A stretch of DNA of 64,000 nt from Rhizobium sp. NFR03 (lineage in GTDB: Bacteria > Pseudomonadota > Alphaproteobacteria > Rhizobiales > Rhizobiaceae), in contig NZ_FOGR01000006.1 in NCBI RefSeq assembly GCF_900111275.1, positions 160,672 through 224,671 on the forward strand, written 5' to 3'. Position numbers and translations under genes: made by a program. Within the stretch, counting starts at the first letter, position 1. Each line of letters opens with the position of its first letter. The notes beneath the pieces are model-generated. The model ran no database searches, was not told the DNA's origin, and saw only the letters and a list, made by a program, of their open reading frames with translations. Positions 9,115 through 18,103 of this stretch are shown here, piece after piece.

Positions 9115-10521
9115 CTACCGGATCAGCGCCGACTTGCCCCTCGGAAGATAGGTGCCCGCGGGCGCTTCGCTCCCGGCAGGTTGGCCGTCATTGACGATCG
9201 TCCGGCCGCGCAGAAGAACGCGGACAGGCCAGCCCCGGATATCGAGACCTTCATAGGGCGTATAGTCGGCCCCGTGGTGGAGGATGTCGTTTGTCAGCGT
9301 GGTCCGTTTTTCCGGATCCCAGAGGGCAAGGTCGGCATCCGAGCCAATGGCGACGGTGCCCTTGCGAGGGTAGAGGCCGTAGAGCTTGGCGTGGTTGGTC
9401 GACGTGACCGCAACGAACGTGTTGAGGTCGATGCGGCCCTTGATGACGCCTTCCGAAAAGAGGATGGGCAGCCGCGTGGCAACGCCCGGAATGCCGTTCG
9501 GTATCCAGCGGAAATGACGCTTGCCCTTCTCGTTCAGCTTGCCCTCGGGATCGTCGAAGCGAAAAGGGCAGTGGTCGGAGGAGAAGAGGTCGAAGACGCC
9601 CTGTTCAAGGCCTTCCCAGCATGCGTCCTGGCTCGCTTTGTCACGCGGCGGTGGCGAGCAGACGTATTTTGCGCCCTCAAGCGCATCCTGATCGAGATCG
9701 TCCGCCGTCAGCATGAGGTATTGCGGGCAGGTTTCGCCTGCGATCTTCTGGCCGCGCTGGCGGGCGCGACGGATCTCCTCCATCGCCTCGCGGTTGGAAA
9801 CGTGGACGATGACGATCGGCACATCGACGATTTCCGCAAGAGACAGAGCACGATGCGTCGCCTCGCGCTCGGCCGCGACAGGTCGGGTCGTCGCGTGGAA
9901 TTTCGGCGCAAACTTGCCCTCCTCCTCGTGACGGCCGATGAGGTAGCGGATGGCATCCTCGTTCTCGCAGTGGACCATGACGAGTGCGCCGGTGCGCCGC
10001 GCCGTGTCTAGGGTGGCAAGGATCTCGTCGTCGCGCAGTCGCAAGCCCTCATACGTCATGAAGACCTTCATCGAGGTATAGCCGTCCTCGACCAGTGCCG
10101 GCACTTCCTGCCCCAGCACCTCCGGTGTGGGGTCGGTGATAACCATGTGGAACGACACATCCACATGGCATTTGTCCTCAGCCTTCGCATGGTAGATCTT
10201 GAGCGCCTCGCGCAGCGACTGCCCTTTCTCCTGCATGCAGAAAGCCATGATGGTCGTATTGCCGCCGATGGCGGCAGAGCGGGTGCCGCTGTCGAAGTCG
10301 TCGGCCATGACGATCCCGTCGCCGGAGGGCTGATCGAGATGCACATGGCTGTCGATACCGCCGGGAAGAATGAGCAGGCCCGTCGCATCAATGATCTCGT
10401 CAGCATCGGCAAGCTCCGCTGCAAGGGCTGCGATACGGCCGTCACAAATGCCGATATCGCTTTTGAACGTGTCGGAGGCCGTCACCACCGTTCCGTGGCG
10501 GATCACCGTATCGAAGCGCAT
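9115..10521 (-). CDS. D-hydantoinase / dihydropyrimidinase
   Basis: Zinc-dependent cyclic amidohydrolase that opens hydantoin or dihydropyrimidine rings to N-carbamoyl (or N-carbamyl-beta) amino acids. In 468 residues it shows the metal ligands HVH in GGIDSHVHLD, the carboxylatable Lys in SMKVFMTYEG, His in MVHCENED and VHVSN, and the Asp in SSDHCPF. The second of two close ATGs is preferred because AAGGAG then lies 6 bases upstream. It is the last gene of the aminotransferase/ABC operon. No carbamoylase is next to it, so the second hydrolytic step must be encoded elsewhere if the pathway is the classic one. Confidence 0.9.
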   Translation of the reverse strand: MRFDTVIRHGTVVTASDTFKSDIGICDGRIAALAAELADADEIIDATGLLILPGGIDSHVHLDQPSGDGIVMADDFDSGTRSAAIGGNTTIMAFCMQEKGQSLREALKIYHAKAEDKCHVDVSFHMVITDPTPEVLGQEVPALVEDGYTSMKVFMTYEGLRLRDDEILATLDTARRTGALVMVHCENEDAIRYLIGRHEEEGKFAPKFHATTRPVAAEREATHRALSLAEIVDVPIVIVHVSNREAMEEIRRARQRGQKIAGETCPQYLMLTADDLDQDALEGAKYVCSPPPRDKASQDACWEGLEQGVFDLFSSDHCPFRFDDPEGKLNEKGKRHFRWIPNGIPGVATRLPILFSEGVIKGRIDLNTFVAVTSTNHAKLYGLYPRKGTVAIGSDADLALWDPEKRTTLTNDILHHGADYTPYEGLDIRGWPVRVLLRGRTIVNDGQPAGSEAPAGTYLPRGKSALIR

Positions 10522-10571
10522 CGTCATCTCCTTCTTCCCTGTGTTGTTTGCGGCAGGCTCAGCGCGGCCTC

Positions 10572-11837
10572 TCAGCTCGCCTTGGCAAGTCCGGCGTCAC
10601 CGGCAAGGATGCGGTCGAGCGCGGCGGTGAAGCGATCGACCTCTTCCAGCGTGTTGTAGTGGACCATCGAGACGCGCAGCATGCCGCCATGGTCGGTGAG
10701 GCCGAGATATTCGGCAAGGCGGCGGGAGTGGAAGTCGCCGAACCGCATGGCGATCTTCTCCGCGTCCATCGCCTTGCAAAGCTCGGCCGCATCGCGGCCA
10801 TCGAAGCGGAACGCGATGGTGGGCACGCGGGTGTCGTCACGGTTGGTGGACTGTCCGACGATGCGGCAATCGTTGCGCGCGCGGAGATAGGCGAGAAGCC
10901 GCTCGGCGAGCGCATTCTCCTGCGCCGTTATGGCCGAGAACGCTGCCTCGATCTTCTGGCGGGTCGTGCCGCTCTCGCCGGCCTGCTCGCCGAGCGTCAC
11001 GAGATAATCAACGATGCCGCAGGTGGCATAGGCAAGTTCATAGTTCGGGTTGCCCGGCTCCAGCTTCCCCGGCACTTTGTCCTTGCCGTAGAAGTAGTGG
11101 TAGAGGGTGTCGAGCTCCAGCAGCAGGTCGTATTTGCCGTACATCAGCGCGTAGTGCGGACCGTAGGTCTTGTAGAGGCTGAAGACGTAATAGTCGGCGT
11201 CGAAGGCCTGCACGTCTACAGCACGGTGCGGCGCATAGGCCACGGCATCCACGCAGATCCGGGCGCCGCGTGCATGCACGAAGTCGGCGATCTCGCGGAT
11301 CGGATTGACCGAACCGAGGATGTTGGAGACGTGGGTGACGCAGACGAGCTTCGTGCGCTCGCTCATCAGCGGCGCGAGGTCGGCGAGGTCGAGCGTCATC
11401 GTTTCCGTGTTCAGCGGCCAGATCTTGAGCGTGACGCCCGCTGCCTGCAGCCTGTCCCACGGACCGATATTGGATTCGTGATCGCTGACGGTGATGATGA
11501 TCTCGTCTCCCGGCGAAAGCTGGCTCTGCATGGCGCGGGCGAGATTCTGCAGAAGCGCTGTCGTCGAGCTGCCGAAGACGATTTCTTCCGGCCGGCTGGC
11601 ATTGACGAGATGCATGGCCGCCGTCCGCGCTTCGTAGAGCGCGCGGGCTGCTTCCTGAGAAACGTCATAGGAGCCGCCGATCTGCACGTTCTTGTCGATC
11701 AGGAACGTATTGATGCGGTCGAGTGCGCCTTTGAGGATCTGCGATCCCCCGGCATTGTCGAAAAAGGCCCACCCCTTGGAAAGCCCTGGAAACTGGCTGC
11801 GCACATAATCGAGATCGAGCGGCGTTGTTGTGGCCAT
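10572..11837 (-). CDS. Class V aminotransferase (cysteine desulfurase-like)
   Basis: PLP-dependent fold-type I enzyme of 421 residues. It begins VRSQFPGLSKGWAFFDNAGG, which is typical of the cysteine desulfurase-like family. The PLP-binding Lys is in SLYKTYGPH, and HESN and the DAVAYAPH segment line the cofactor pocket. The start at 11837 follows CGGAGGAAAACACGA. It lies between the transporter genes and the hydantoinase, with gaps of 28 and 50 bases, so it is very likely cotranscribed. The actual substrate is unknown; a lyase or aminotransferase acting on the imported compound is more likely than Fe-S assembly, because no suf or isc genes are near. Confidence 0.85.
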   Translation of the reverse strand: MATTTPLDLDYVRSQFPGLSKGWAFFDNAGGSQILKGALDRINTFLIDKNVQIGGSYDVSQEAARALYEARTAAMHLVNASRPEEIVFGSSTTALLQNLARAMQSQLSPGDEIIITVSDHESNIGPWDRLQAAGVTLKIWPLNTETMTLDLADLAPLMSERTKLVCVTHVSNILGSVNPIREIADFVHARGARICVDAVAYAPHRAVDVQAFDADYYVFSLYKTYGPHYALMYGKYDLLLELDTLYHYFYGKDKVPGKLEPGNPNYELAYATCGIVDYLVTLGEQAGESGTTRQKIEAAFSAITAQENALAERLLAYLRARNDCRIVGQSTNRDDTRVPTIAFRFDGRDAAELCKAMDAEKIAMRFGDFHSRRLAEYLGLTDHGGMLRVSMVHYNTLEEVDRFTAALDRILAGDAGLAKAS

Positions 11838-11865
11838 TCGTGTTTTCCTCCGTATCGTTTCTTGT

Positions 11866-12627
11866 TCAGTGGTTGAGGACGGCGCGCAGGAAGCTGCGCG
11901 TGCGCTCTTGCCGCGGGCTGTCGAAGATCTGGGCCGGCGTTCCCGCCTCCACCAGCCGGCCGCTGTCCATGAAGATGACGCGGTCGGCGACCTGACGGGC
12001 AAAGCCCATCTCGTGCGTGACGATGATCATGGTCACGCCGGTGCCCGCGAGCTTTCGCATCACATCCAGCACCTCGCCCACCATTTCCGGATCCAGCGAG
12101 GATGTCGGCTCGTCGAAGAGCAGCACGCGCGGCTCCATGGCGAGCGCACGGGCAATGGCGACGCGCTGCTGCTGACCGCCAGACAGCTGGCCCGGGAATT
12201 TCTCGGCCTGTTCGGCGATGCCGACGCGGGCGAGAAGATCGCGCGCCTTGCGCGTCGCTTCGACTTTCGTCGTGCCCCGCACCCGCATGGGCGCAAGCAT
12301 CACGTTCTTCAGTACGGTCATGTGCGGAAAGAGGTTGAACGACTGGAACACCATGCCGACCTCCGCACGCACTTTGGCAAGCGACTTGCCCGGCGAAACG
12401 CGGATGCCATCGACCGTGATCGTGCTGTCCGGCGAGAAGGGCTCCAGATGATTGATGCAGCGGATCAGCGTCGATTTACCGGAGCCGGATGGGCCGATGA
12501 CGCAGACGACTTCGCCCTCGGCAATATCGAGATCGATACCGTGAAGAACCGTGAAGGTTCCATAGGCCTTGGTGAGGCCGCGAATGGAGATGATGGCAGG
12601 AGCAGGTGTGGAGATGGGCGTGTTCAT
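11866..12627 (-). CDS. Polar amino-acid ABC transporter, ATP-binding protein
   Basis: ATPase of a GlnQ/HisP-type importer (253 residues). Walker A is GPSGSGKST, the signature is LSGGQQQR, Walker B is [12 protein letters not shown], and the His switch is in [10 protein letters not shown]. Its ATG overlaps the stop of the permease gene (ATGA), which points to translational coupling. It serves the permease and binding protein just upstream. Confidence 0.93.
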   Translation of the reverse strand: MNTPISTPAPAIISIRGLTKAYGTFTVLHGIDLDIAEGEVVCVIGPSGSGKSTLIRCINHLEPFSPDSTITVDGIRVSPGKSLAKVRAEVGMVFQSFNLFPHMTVLKNVMLAPMRVRGTTKVEATRKARDLLARVGIAEQAEKFPGQLSGGQQQRVAIARALAMEPRVLLFDEPTSSLDPEMVGEVLDVMRKLAGTGVTMIIVTHEMGFARQVADRVIFMDSGRLVEAGTPAQIFDSPRQERTRSFLRAVLNH

Positions 12628-13298
12628 CAGCGTTTCCCCCGCGCAAAATGCTTTTCGAGGCGCGCGACGACGGCGACCATCGGCCAAAGCAGCAGGACAT
12701 AGATGATGGCGGCACCGATGAGTGGCGTCGGGTTTGCCGAGAGCGCCTGCGCCTGCGTCGCCTGCTTCAGAAGGTCCGGCATGGCGACGACGGAGGCGAG
12801 CGCCGTGTCCTTCATGACGTTGATGCAATTGTTCGTCAGCGGCGGAATGACGATGCGGATGGCCTGCGGCAGGATCACATCGACCATCGTGTGCCTGTTG
12901 GACAGGCCAAGCGCCGCCGAGGCCTCGAACTGGCCATGGGGAATGGCCTCGATGCCGGCGCGGAAGATCTCGGCCGTATAGGCAGCCGACACGAGCGAGA
13001 GAGCCGCGACCGCGGAAAAGAAGGGCGACAGGCGGATGCCGACGAAGGGAAGCGCGTAATAGATGACGATCAGCAGAACGAGCAGCGGGATCGAGCGGAA
13101 GATATCGATGTAGATGCGGATCAGGAGCTTGAAAAACGCCGGTGCATAAAGCCTCGCGATGGCGAGGAACAGGCCGCCCGCAAGGCCGCAGAGAATGCTG
13201 GTGACGCCGATCTGCAGCGTGACCAGAAGGCCCCACATGAGCTGCGGCAGGCTGTCGGCCAGCACCTGCATGTTGAAGAAGGTATTGATGAGATTCAT
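12627..13298 (-). CDS. Polar amino-acid ABC transporter, permease
   Basis: HisM/GlnP-type inner-membrane permease, 223 residues with about five membrane helices. The EAA loop [20 protein letters not shown] is near residue 140 and is the contact for the ATPase. One permease gene is present, so the importer is probably a homodimer in the membrane. The start at 13298 is preceded by AGGGAGCCG. The stop overlaps the ATPase start. Confidence 0.92.
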   Translation of the reverse strand: MNLINTFFNMQVLADSLPQLMWGLLVTLQIGVTSILCGLAGGLFLAIARLYAPAFFKLLIRIYIDIFRSIPLLVLLIVIYYALPFVGIRLSPFFSAVAALSLVSAAYTAEIFRAGIEAIPHGQFEASAALGLSNRHTMVDVILPQAIRIVIPPLTNNCINVMKDTALASVVAMPDLLKQATQAQALSANPTPLIGAAIIYVLLLWPMVAVVARLEKHFARGKR

Positions 13299-13360
13299 GG
13301 CCGAACGGCTCCCTGGCGTCCGGCAGGACCTTTCAAGAATCCTGCCGGTGCGGTTGCGGC

Positions 13361-14155
13361 TTACTTGGCCTTGGGCATGTCCATGACGGCGACGGTCGAG
13401 GTCGTATCCTCGGCCTTGGCACCGAACCAGGTCTCGTGAAGCTTGGCGATAAAGCCTTCGCCCTTGAGCTTGGTGATGACGTCGTTGACCTCTGTTGCCA
13501 GCGGATCGCCCTTGTTGAACATGATCGAGTATTTCTCGCCGGTCGGGATGCGCTCGACCACCTTCAGTTCCGGCTTGTCCTTGACGTAGTAGAGCAGCGC
13601 CGGGATGTCGGAGATGTAACCATCGACGCGGCCGGCGACGAGGTCGAGCATGGCGGGCTGCAGGCCTTCGAAGCGACGGATTTCGCCCAGCTTGTATTCG
13701 GTCTTGTGCGCATCCGCCCACATGTCGCCGGTCGAGCCGGTATCGACGCCGACGACCTTTTCGCCCATGTCCTTGAGGCCCGTGATGCCGGACGCAGCTG
13801 TGACGGTCAGCGACTGGTCGCTGTCATAATAGGGCTGGGCAAAGGTGACCGAGGCGAGACGCTTTTCGGTGATGGTGATCGAGGAGATCGCCATGTTGAT
13901 GCGCCCGGACTGGACCGCCGGGAAGAGGCCGTTGAACGGCGTATTGACGAATTCGACCGTCTTCCCAAGACGCTTGGCGATCTCGTTGACGAGATCGACC
14001 TCGAACCCGGTAACCTTGCCGCTCGCATCTTCGAATTCCCACGGCACGTTGCCGATATTGGCGCCCACGGTGAGATCGGCGGCAAAGGTAGTCGTACCGA
14101 AGACCGCGAGAACGCCGGCGAGAAGCGTCGTCTTGAGAATGTTCGTTCGTGTCAT
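13361..14155 (-). CDS. Polar amino-acid ABC transporter, substrate-binding protein
   Basis: Periplasmic solute-binding protein of family 3 (264 residues). A signal peptide covers residues 1-25, with cleavage expected after FA-A in TTTFAAD. The mature part has the family pattern GFEVDLVNEIAKRLG and the GRINMAISSITIT segment. The ribosome site GGGGAACTCTC precedes the ATG. It is first in the operon, directly downstream of the 29-bp palindrome, which is usual for a binding protein made in excess. The ligand class is probably a polar or cyclic amino-acid derivative, by inference from the neighbouring enzymes. Confidence 0.92.
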   Translation of the reverse strand: MTRTNILKTTLLAGVLAVFGTTTFAADLTVGANIGNVPWEFEDASGKVTGFEVDLVNEIAKRLGKTVEFVNTPFNGLFPAVQSGRINMAISSITITEKRLASVTFAQPYYDSDQSLTVTAASGITGLKDMGEKVVGVDTGSTGDMWADAHKTEYKLGEIRRFEGLQPAMLDLVAGRVDGYISDIPALLYYVKDKPELKVVERIPTGEKYSIMFNKGDPLATEVNDVITKLKGEGFIAKLHETWFGAKAEDTTSTVAVMDMPKAK

Positions 14156-14195
14156 GAGAGTTCCCCTTGTTATTTGAACGTGGCTCAATCTACAG

Positions 14196-14224
14196 TGGCC
14201 TGACTGGTCTGACCAGTCAGGCCA
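14196..14224. promoter_or_regulatory. 29-bp perfect palindromic operator
   Basis: Half-site TGGCCTGACTGGTC (14196-14209), a single central T, then the exact reverse complement GACCAGTCAGGCCA (14211-14224). The core TGGTCTGACCA is typical of FCD-subgroup GntR repressors. It lies 41 bases before the binding-protein start and 180 before the divergent GntR gene, so it probably controls the operon and perhaps the regulator. Confidence 0.85.
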
Positions 14225-14403
14225 AAGAAGCACGATGCTTTCCGGTTGGCAATGGCTGCGAACAAAATAGAGTGGACGTCGCCCTCCCGGATTCTGCACC
14301 GGGATGCGGCAGAGTTGATATGTCGGCGGGTGTAGCTGGCTGTGCGCCCTTAGTGCCAAGGTTAGCGCCGCAACGAGGGCTTGAGGTTCGGATTGGGGTT
14401 TGC

Positions 14404-15102
14404 ATGTTGAACAAAACGCTCGTTCCGCAGTCGGTCGCCCGAGAGATTCAGGCGATGATCCGGAACGGTACGCTGAAGGCTGGCGAGAAAATCCCTTCAC
14501 AGCGCGGGTTCTCGCAGACGCTGGGCGTCAGCCGTGCCTCCCTGCGCGAAGCGCTGCTGACGCTGGAAACACTAGGTCTTTTGAAGACGGAGGCCGGGCG
14601 AGGCACCTTCGTGGCTGCGGCCACTGAGGGCGCGAATGGCGCCTCCGGTCATATGGCCCCATGGCGATATTCCGACAGCTACTCGGTGTTCGACGTCTTC
14701 CAGACGCGGATCCTCCTGGAAGGCGAGATCGCGCGGCTTTCGGCGGGGCGCCTGACGCAAATGCAACTCGACCGGATGGAGGCTGCGACCCAGACTATGG
14801 AGGAATGCTGGGCACGGCAGGATCTCCTGTCGAACGTCGAGGCGGACCTCGCCTTTCACGGGACGATCGTGTCGGCCTGCTCGAATGCCATGCTCAAAGC
14901 GCTCTATCAGACGGTGCGCGATCAGGTAACGGAAACGCAGCGCCAGCCGATACCCATCACGGACCCGGAGCGCATGCGCCATTCGATCGCCGAACATCGC
15001 CGGATCATTGCGGCGCTCCGGAATAACGATGCCGCAGCGGCACGCAGCGAAATGGAAACGCATATCCGAAACACGGCACGATGCGCCGGGCTTTCCCCGT
15101 AA
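14404..15102 (+). CDS. GntR-family transcriptional regulator, FCD (FadR) subgroup
   Basis: A 232-residue regulator. The N-terminal winged helix (residues 1-75) includes PSQRGFSQTLGVSRASLREAL. The C-terminal all-helical FCD domain has metal-ligand-type residues in DLAFHGTIV and AEHRRIIAAL. The start at 14404 has TTGGGG upstream and begins the wHTH directly; the longer frame to 14167 would run through the palindrome. It is divergent from the ABC/aminotransferase/hydantoinase operon, so it is the likely effector-responsive repressor of that operon. Confidence 0.92.
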   Translation: MLNKTLVPQSVAREIQAMIRNGTLKAGEKIPSQRGFSQTLGVSRASLREALLTLETLGLLKTEAGRGTFVAAATEGANGASGHMAPWRYSDSYSVFDVFQTRILLEGEIARLSAGRLTQMQLDRMEAATQTMEECWARQDLLSNVEADLAFHGTIVSACSNAMLKALYQTVRDQVTETQRQPIPITDPERMRHSIAEHRRIIAALRNNDAAAARSEMETHIRNTARCAGLSP

Positions 15103-15159
15103 CGCATTGCCGCTTCCGCCCATATCAGGTCAGGCCATCTCAGGTCAGGCCATCTCGGA

Positions 15160-17112
15160 TCAAGCCGTCTTCGCCAGGCGAACACGCGGCCGGCCGAGCT
15201 TGCGGGTAATCGTCATCAGCGGCACCGGGCCGGTCTCAGTCAGTGCCAGGCGAACCGTTTCAGCCAGCGTCAGCGTGACGAAGTCGGCATTGGTGTCCTC
15301 CAGCGTCATGCGCGGGTGGTCCTGACCATTTGCGAGCGGCACGAACAGGCCGACGCGTAAACCCGGCCGCATGCGCTTCAGGCGGCGCACGAGATTGCGG
15401 GCATGGGTTTTCGAATTTCCGTTAAGGAACGTGAACACCACGGTGTCGATCGTGTCGCTATCCCTGATCATGCGCAGATCGGGCGTGGAATGCGCGATGC
15501 TGTCGGCGTCGGCGCCCTGGATTTCGAGAAGCTGTGCAAGCATGGCGGCCGCGGCATCATCGATTTCCCCGCGCCCGCCGATGCAGAGCAGCGTGCGCCC
15601 GGTGCCGTCCGGCAGATCGAGGTCGTCGCCTTCCGCATGCGAATGTTCGCCTGCCATCTCCTCCTTCGGAGCCTCCTCCTCGCTTTCTTCCTCGTCGGCG
15701 ATTTCCGAGAGATTATCGACCAGCGAACGGACGCTGCCCGAGAAGCGCTCGATCTGCGCATCGCTCATGACGCCACGCTGCCGATCCACCTCCCCGAGAA
15801 GGAGTGCGGGCATGCCGACCTTCTCGTAGTAGTCGCCCAGATATTCGTCCTCCAGATAGTCCTCGGCATTGGCCGTCGCTTCATCCGGATCGCCTGCCAG
15901 CAGCCTCTGGTAGAGCTTTTCATGCGGCTCCAGAACGGGCTCGTTGCCGAGAAGCACATCGAGGAAGCTGAACTGAGGGACATAGCGCCCGAGCACGACG
16001 AGGCAGACCGTCAGCGGCGTCGACAGCATCAGCCCGAGAGGCCCCCAGAGCCAGGACCAGAAGATGGCGGAGATGATGATCGCGAGGGGCGACAGCCCGG
16101 TGTGCGATCCGTAGAGCCAGGGTTCGACCACATTGTTGCTGACCAGCTCTGTCGTCAGAAACAGGGCGCCGACCCAGAGCACGAGCGACCAGCCGGGTGC
16201 GATCGCCAGCGCCAGAAACAACGGCAGGATCATACCGATGACCGGACCGATATAGGGTACGAAACGCAGGACCAGCGTGAGCAGTCCCCAGAGGATGGCG
16301 TTGGGAATGCCGAGGATCCAGAGACCGATAGTGATCGGGAAAGCGTAGAGCGCATTCACCACCAGCTGCATCAGCAGGTACTTGCCCACACGCTTGCCGG
16401 CATCCTGAAGCGCTTCGGTCGTCCGATGCAGGTCGTTGAGCCCGACCAGGCGGATGAACCGGTCGCGCAGATCCTCGCGCTCCAGCAGCATGAAGATGAC
16501 GAGCACGATCACGAGGCCCGCCGTAGCAAAGGGGCTGATGAGCGGCAGGATGAAGTTGCCGAGCGTCTGGATGGGGTTCGAACGCGTGACGATCTCGACC
16601 GGCATGGGTTCGCGCGATGCCGGCATAGTGACGGCCGTATCCTCCTGGCTCTCGACCGCCCGCGTCTGGATCTCCTCACCCACCCGCTCCACGATGCCGC
16701 TCAGGTGTTTCATGATGCCGTCGCCTGACCCTGCCTGCGCCAGCGTCTGGACCTTGACGACGATGTTGCGCTGATAGGCCGGAATATTCTGCGCGAGGTT
16801 CGCCACCTGCGATGCGACGACGACGCTGAAGAGCGCGATGGCGCAGAAGGCCGAGGCGACCGCGATCATCACAGCGGCGATCTTCGGCACCGAACGGCGG
16901 CGCAGAAAAGAGACGATCGGTGCAAGCGTAAAGGTGAGAAGAAGGGAAAGCGCCAGCGGAACGAAAATTTCCTGGCCGACCTTGAGAACGACGGTCGCGC
17001 CGATCAGGATGAGCAGGACATGGCCCGAGAGCTTGTTGCGGGAGTTGGGATCGACCGGCGGATAGAGGTCCGCTTTGCGAAGAGGGGCGGTAACTGTCGC
17101 TTTCGTGTTCAC
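15160..17112 (-). CDS. AI-2E/PerM family membrane protein with extra C-terminal domain
   Basis: Inner-membrane protein of 650 residues from a GTG start at 17112 (GGGAGAG upstream); an ATG at 17157 is the alternative. The first 360 or so residues are a PerM/AI-2E exporter core with about eight membrane helices and the RFVPYIGPVIG motif. The family is normally near 350 residues. Here an acidic linker (EEESEEEAPKEE) leads to a soluble domain (about residues 500-640) with a TLLCIGGRGEIDD beta-alpha start and alternating strands that look receiver- or Rossmann-like. The transported solute is unknown. Confidence 0.85.
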   Translation of the reverse strand: MNTKATVTAPLRKADLYPPVDPNSRNKLSGHVLLILIGATVVLKVGQEIFVPLALSLLLTFTLAPIVSFLRRRSVPKIAAVMIAVASAFCAIALFSVVVASQVANLAQNIPAYQRNIVVKVQTLAQAGSGDGIMKHLSGIVERVGEEIQTRAVESQEDTAVTMPASREPMPVEIVTRSNPIQTLGNFILPLISPFATAGLVIVLVIFMLLEREDLRDRFIRLVGLNDLHRTTEALQDAGKRVGKYLLMQLVVNALYAFPITIGLWILGIPNAILWGLLTLVLRFVPYIGPVIGMILPLFLALAIAPGWSLVLWVGALFLTTELVSNNVVEPWLYGSHTGLSPLAIIISAIFWSWLWGPLGLMLSTPLTVCLVVLGRYVPQFSFLDVLLGNEPVLEPHEKLYQRLLAGDPDEATANAEDYLEDEYLGDYYEKVGMPALLLGEVDRQRGVMSDAQIERFSGSVRSLVDNLSEIADEEESEEEAPKEEMAGEHSHAEGDDLDLPDGTGRTLLCIGGRGEIDDAAAAMLAQLLEIQGADADSIAHSTPDLRMIRDSDTIDTVVFTFLNGNSKTHARNLVRRLKRMRPGLRVGLFVPLANGQDHPRMTLEDTNADFVTLTLAETVRLALTETGPVPLMTITRKLGRPRVRLAKTA

Positions 17113-17315
17113 ATGTCTCTCCCAAACCCGCTGATCGCGCGGCTGAGGACCGGGCATTAGAGAACACTGATGCCGAATATTGGTTCCGTTCGCCAGCTCA
17201 ATATCCGGAAGGACGCGAAGCGTTGCGAGAGGCAGAGGTAAAGCCGCCTCTCGCGTCTATCGAATGACAGCGGGCCGGACGCGAGAGCCCGGCCTCAGTC
17301 AGTCCCTGTCGAGGG

Positions 17316-17849
17316 TCAATCCTTGTCGAGAGTCTGGGCCATTTCGAGATGATGCTGCAGAGCCGGCAGCGTCTTGGCGGCCCACGCCTTCAGTTCCGGC
17401 GTCTCGCCTTCCTCACCGTAACGCTTGAACAGATCGACAGCGTTCTCATGGGCCGTCACCTGCTGGTCGTGATATTCCTCGTTGAACTCGGCGCCCTGCA
17501 GCTCCTTCAGTTCGTCGAGCATGCCCTGCTGAGCCGACGACATGGCATTGGCAGGCGGGTTGCTGAGCTTGAGGTCGCCGACCATTTTCTTCAGTTCGCT
17601 GCTGGTCTTCTCATGCTCGGTGATCATCTGCTGGGCGAAAGCCTTTGTGGCCTCGTCGCCGCGCTCGACCGCAAGCTTGCTGGACTCGATCTCGAACATA
17701 TCGCTGGCAGCAGCTTCCTGCACGAAATCCTGCGTCTTCGGCGCGATGCCGGCCACGCTATTGATGCCGGATTTTTCAGCAGCCGACTGGGCGTGAACGC
17801 CGGTCGCAAGCAGAAGGGACGCGGTCACGGCGGCAAGAATACGTTTCAT
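17316..17849 (-). CDS. DUF4142 periplasmic protein
   Basis: Secreted helical protein of 177 residues. A signal peptide (residues 1-20, cleavage after VHA) precedes a ferritin-like DUF4142 domain, seen in FVQEAAASDMFEIESSKLA, the FAQQMITEHEKTSSEL segment with conserved His, and the YHDQQVTAHENAV segment. The ribosome site AAGGAGATC lies before the ATG. The family is often linked to stress or envelope functions, but no reaction is established. The gene stands alone between oppositely organised neighbours. Confidence 0.85.
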   Translation of the reverse strand: MKRILAAVTASLLLATGVHAQSAAEKSGINSVAGIAPKTQDFVQEAAASDMFEIESSKLAVERGDEATKAFAQQMITEHEKTSSELKKMVGDLKLSNPPANAMSSAQQGMLDELKELQGAEFNEEYHDQQVTAHENAVDLFKRYGEEGETPELKAWAAKTLPALQHHLEMAQTLDKD

Positions 17850-18103
17850 GGGGCAGATCTCCTTTTGGCTGGATGCAGCAACGAACTACGGTTCGCCTAT
17901 GGGGTTCCGTCGATCAGGCAAAAGGTATCGGTAGATCGGCGACGTTCGCCACTGGCCCCGCAACCGTAAATCGGTCAATAAGCGCTAACACTCTGAGCGA
18001 TCGCCCCATTTTTTCCCTCGGGACGATTCCGATTCGCGAAAGAATGCAGTAGGAGTGACGCTATTCCCAACCCGTCACGCAAAGCCCGCGAGATACGAAC
18101 ATC

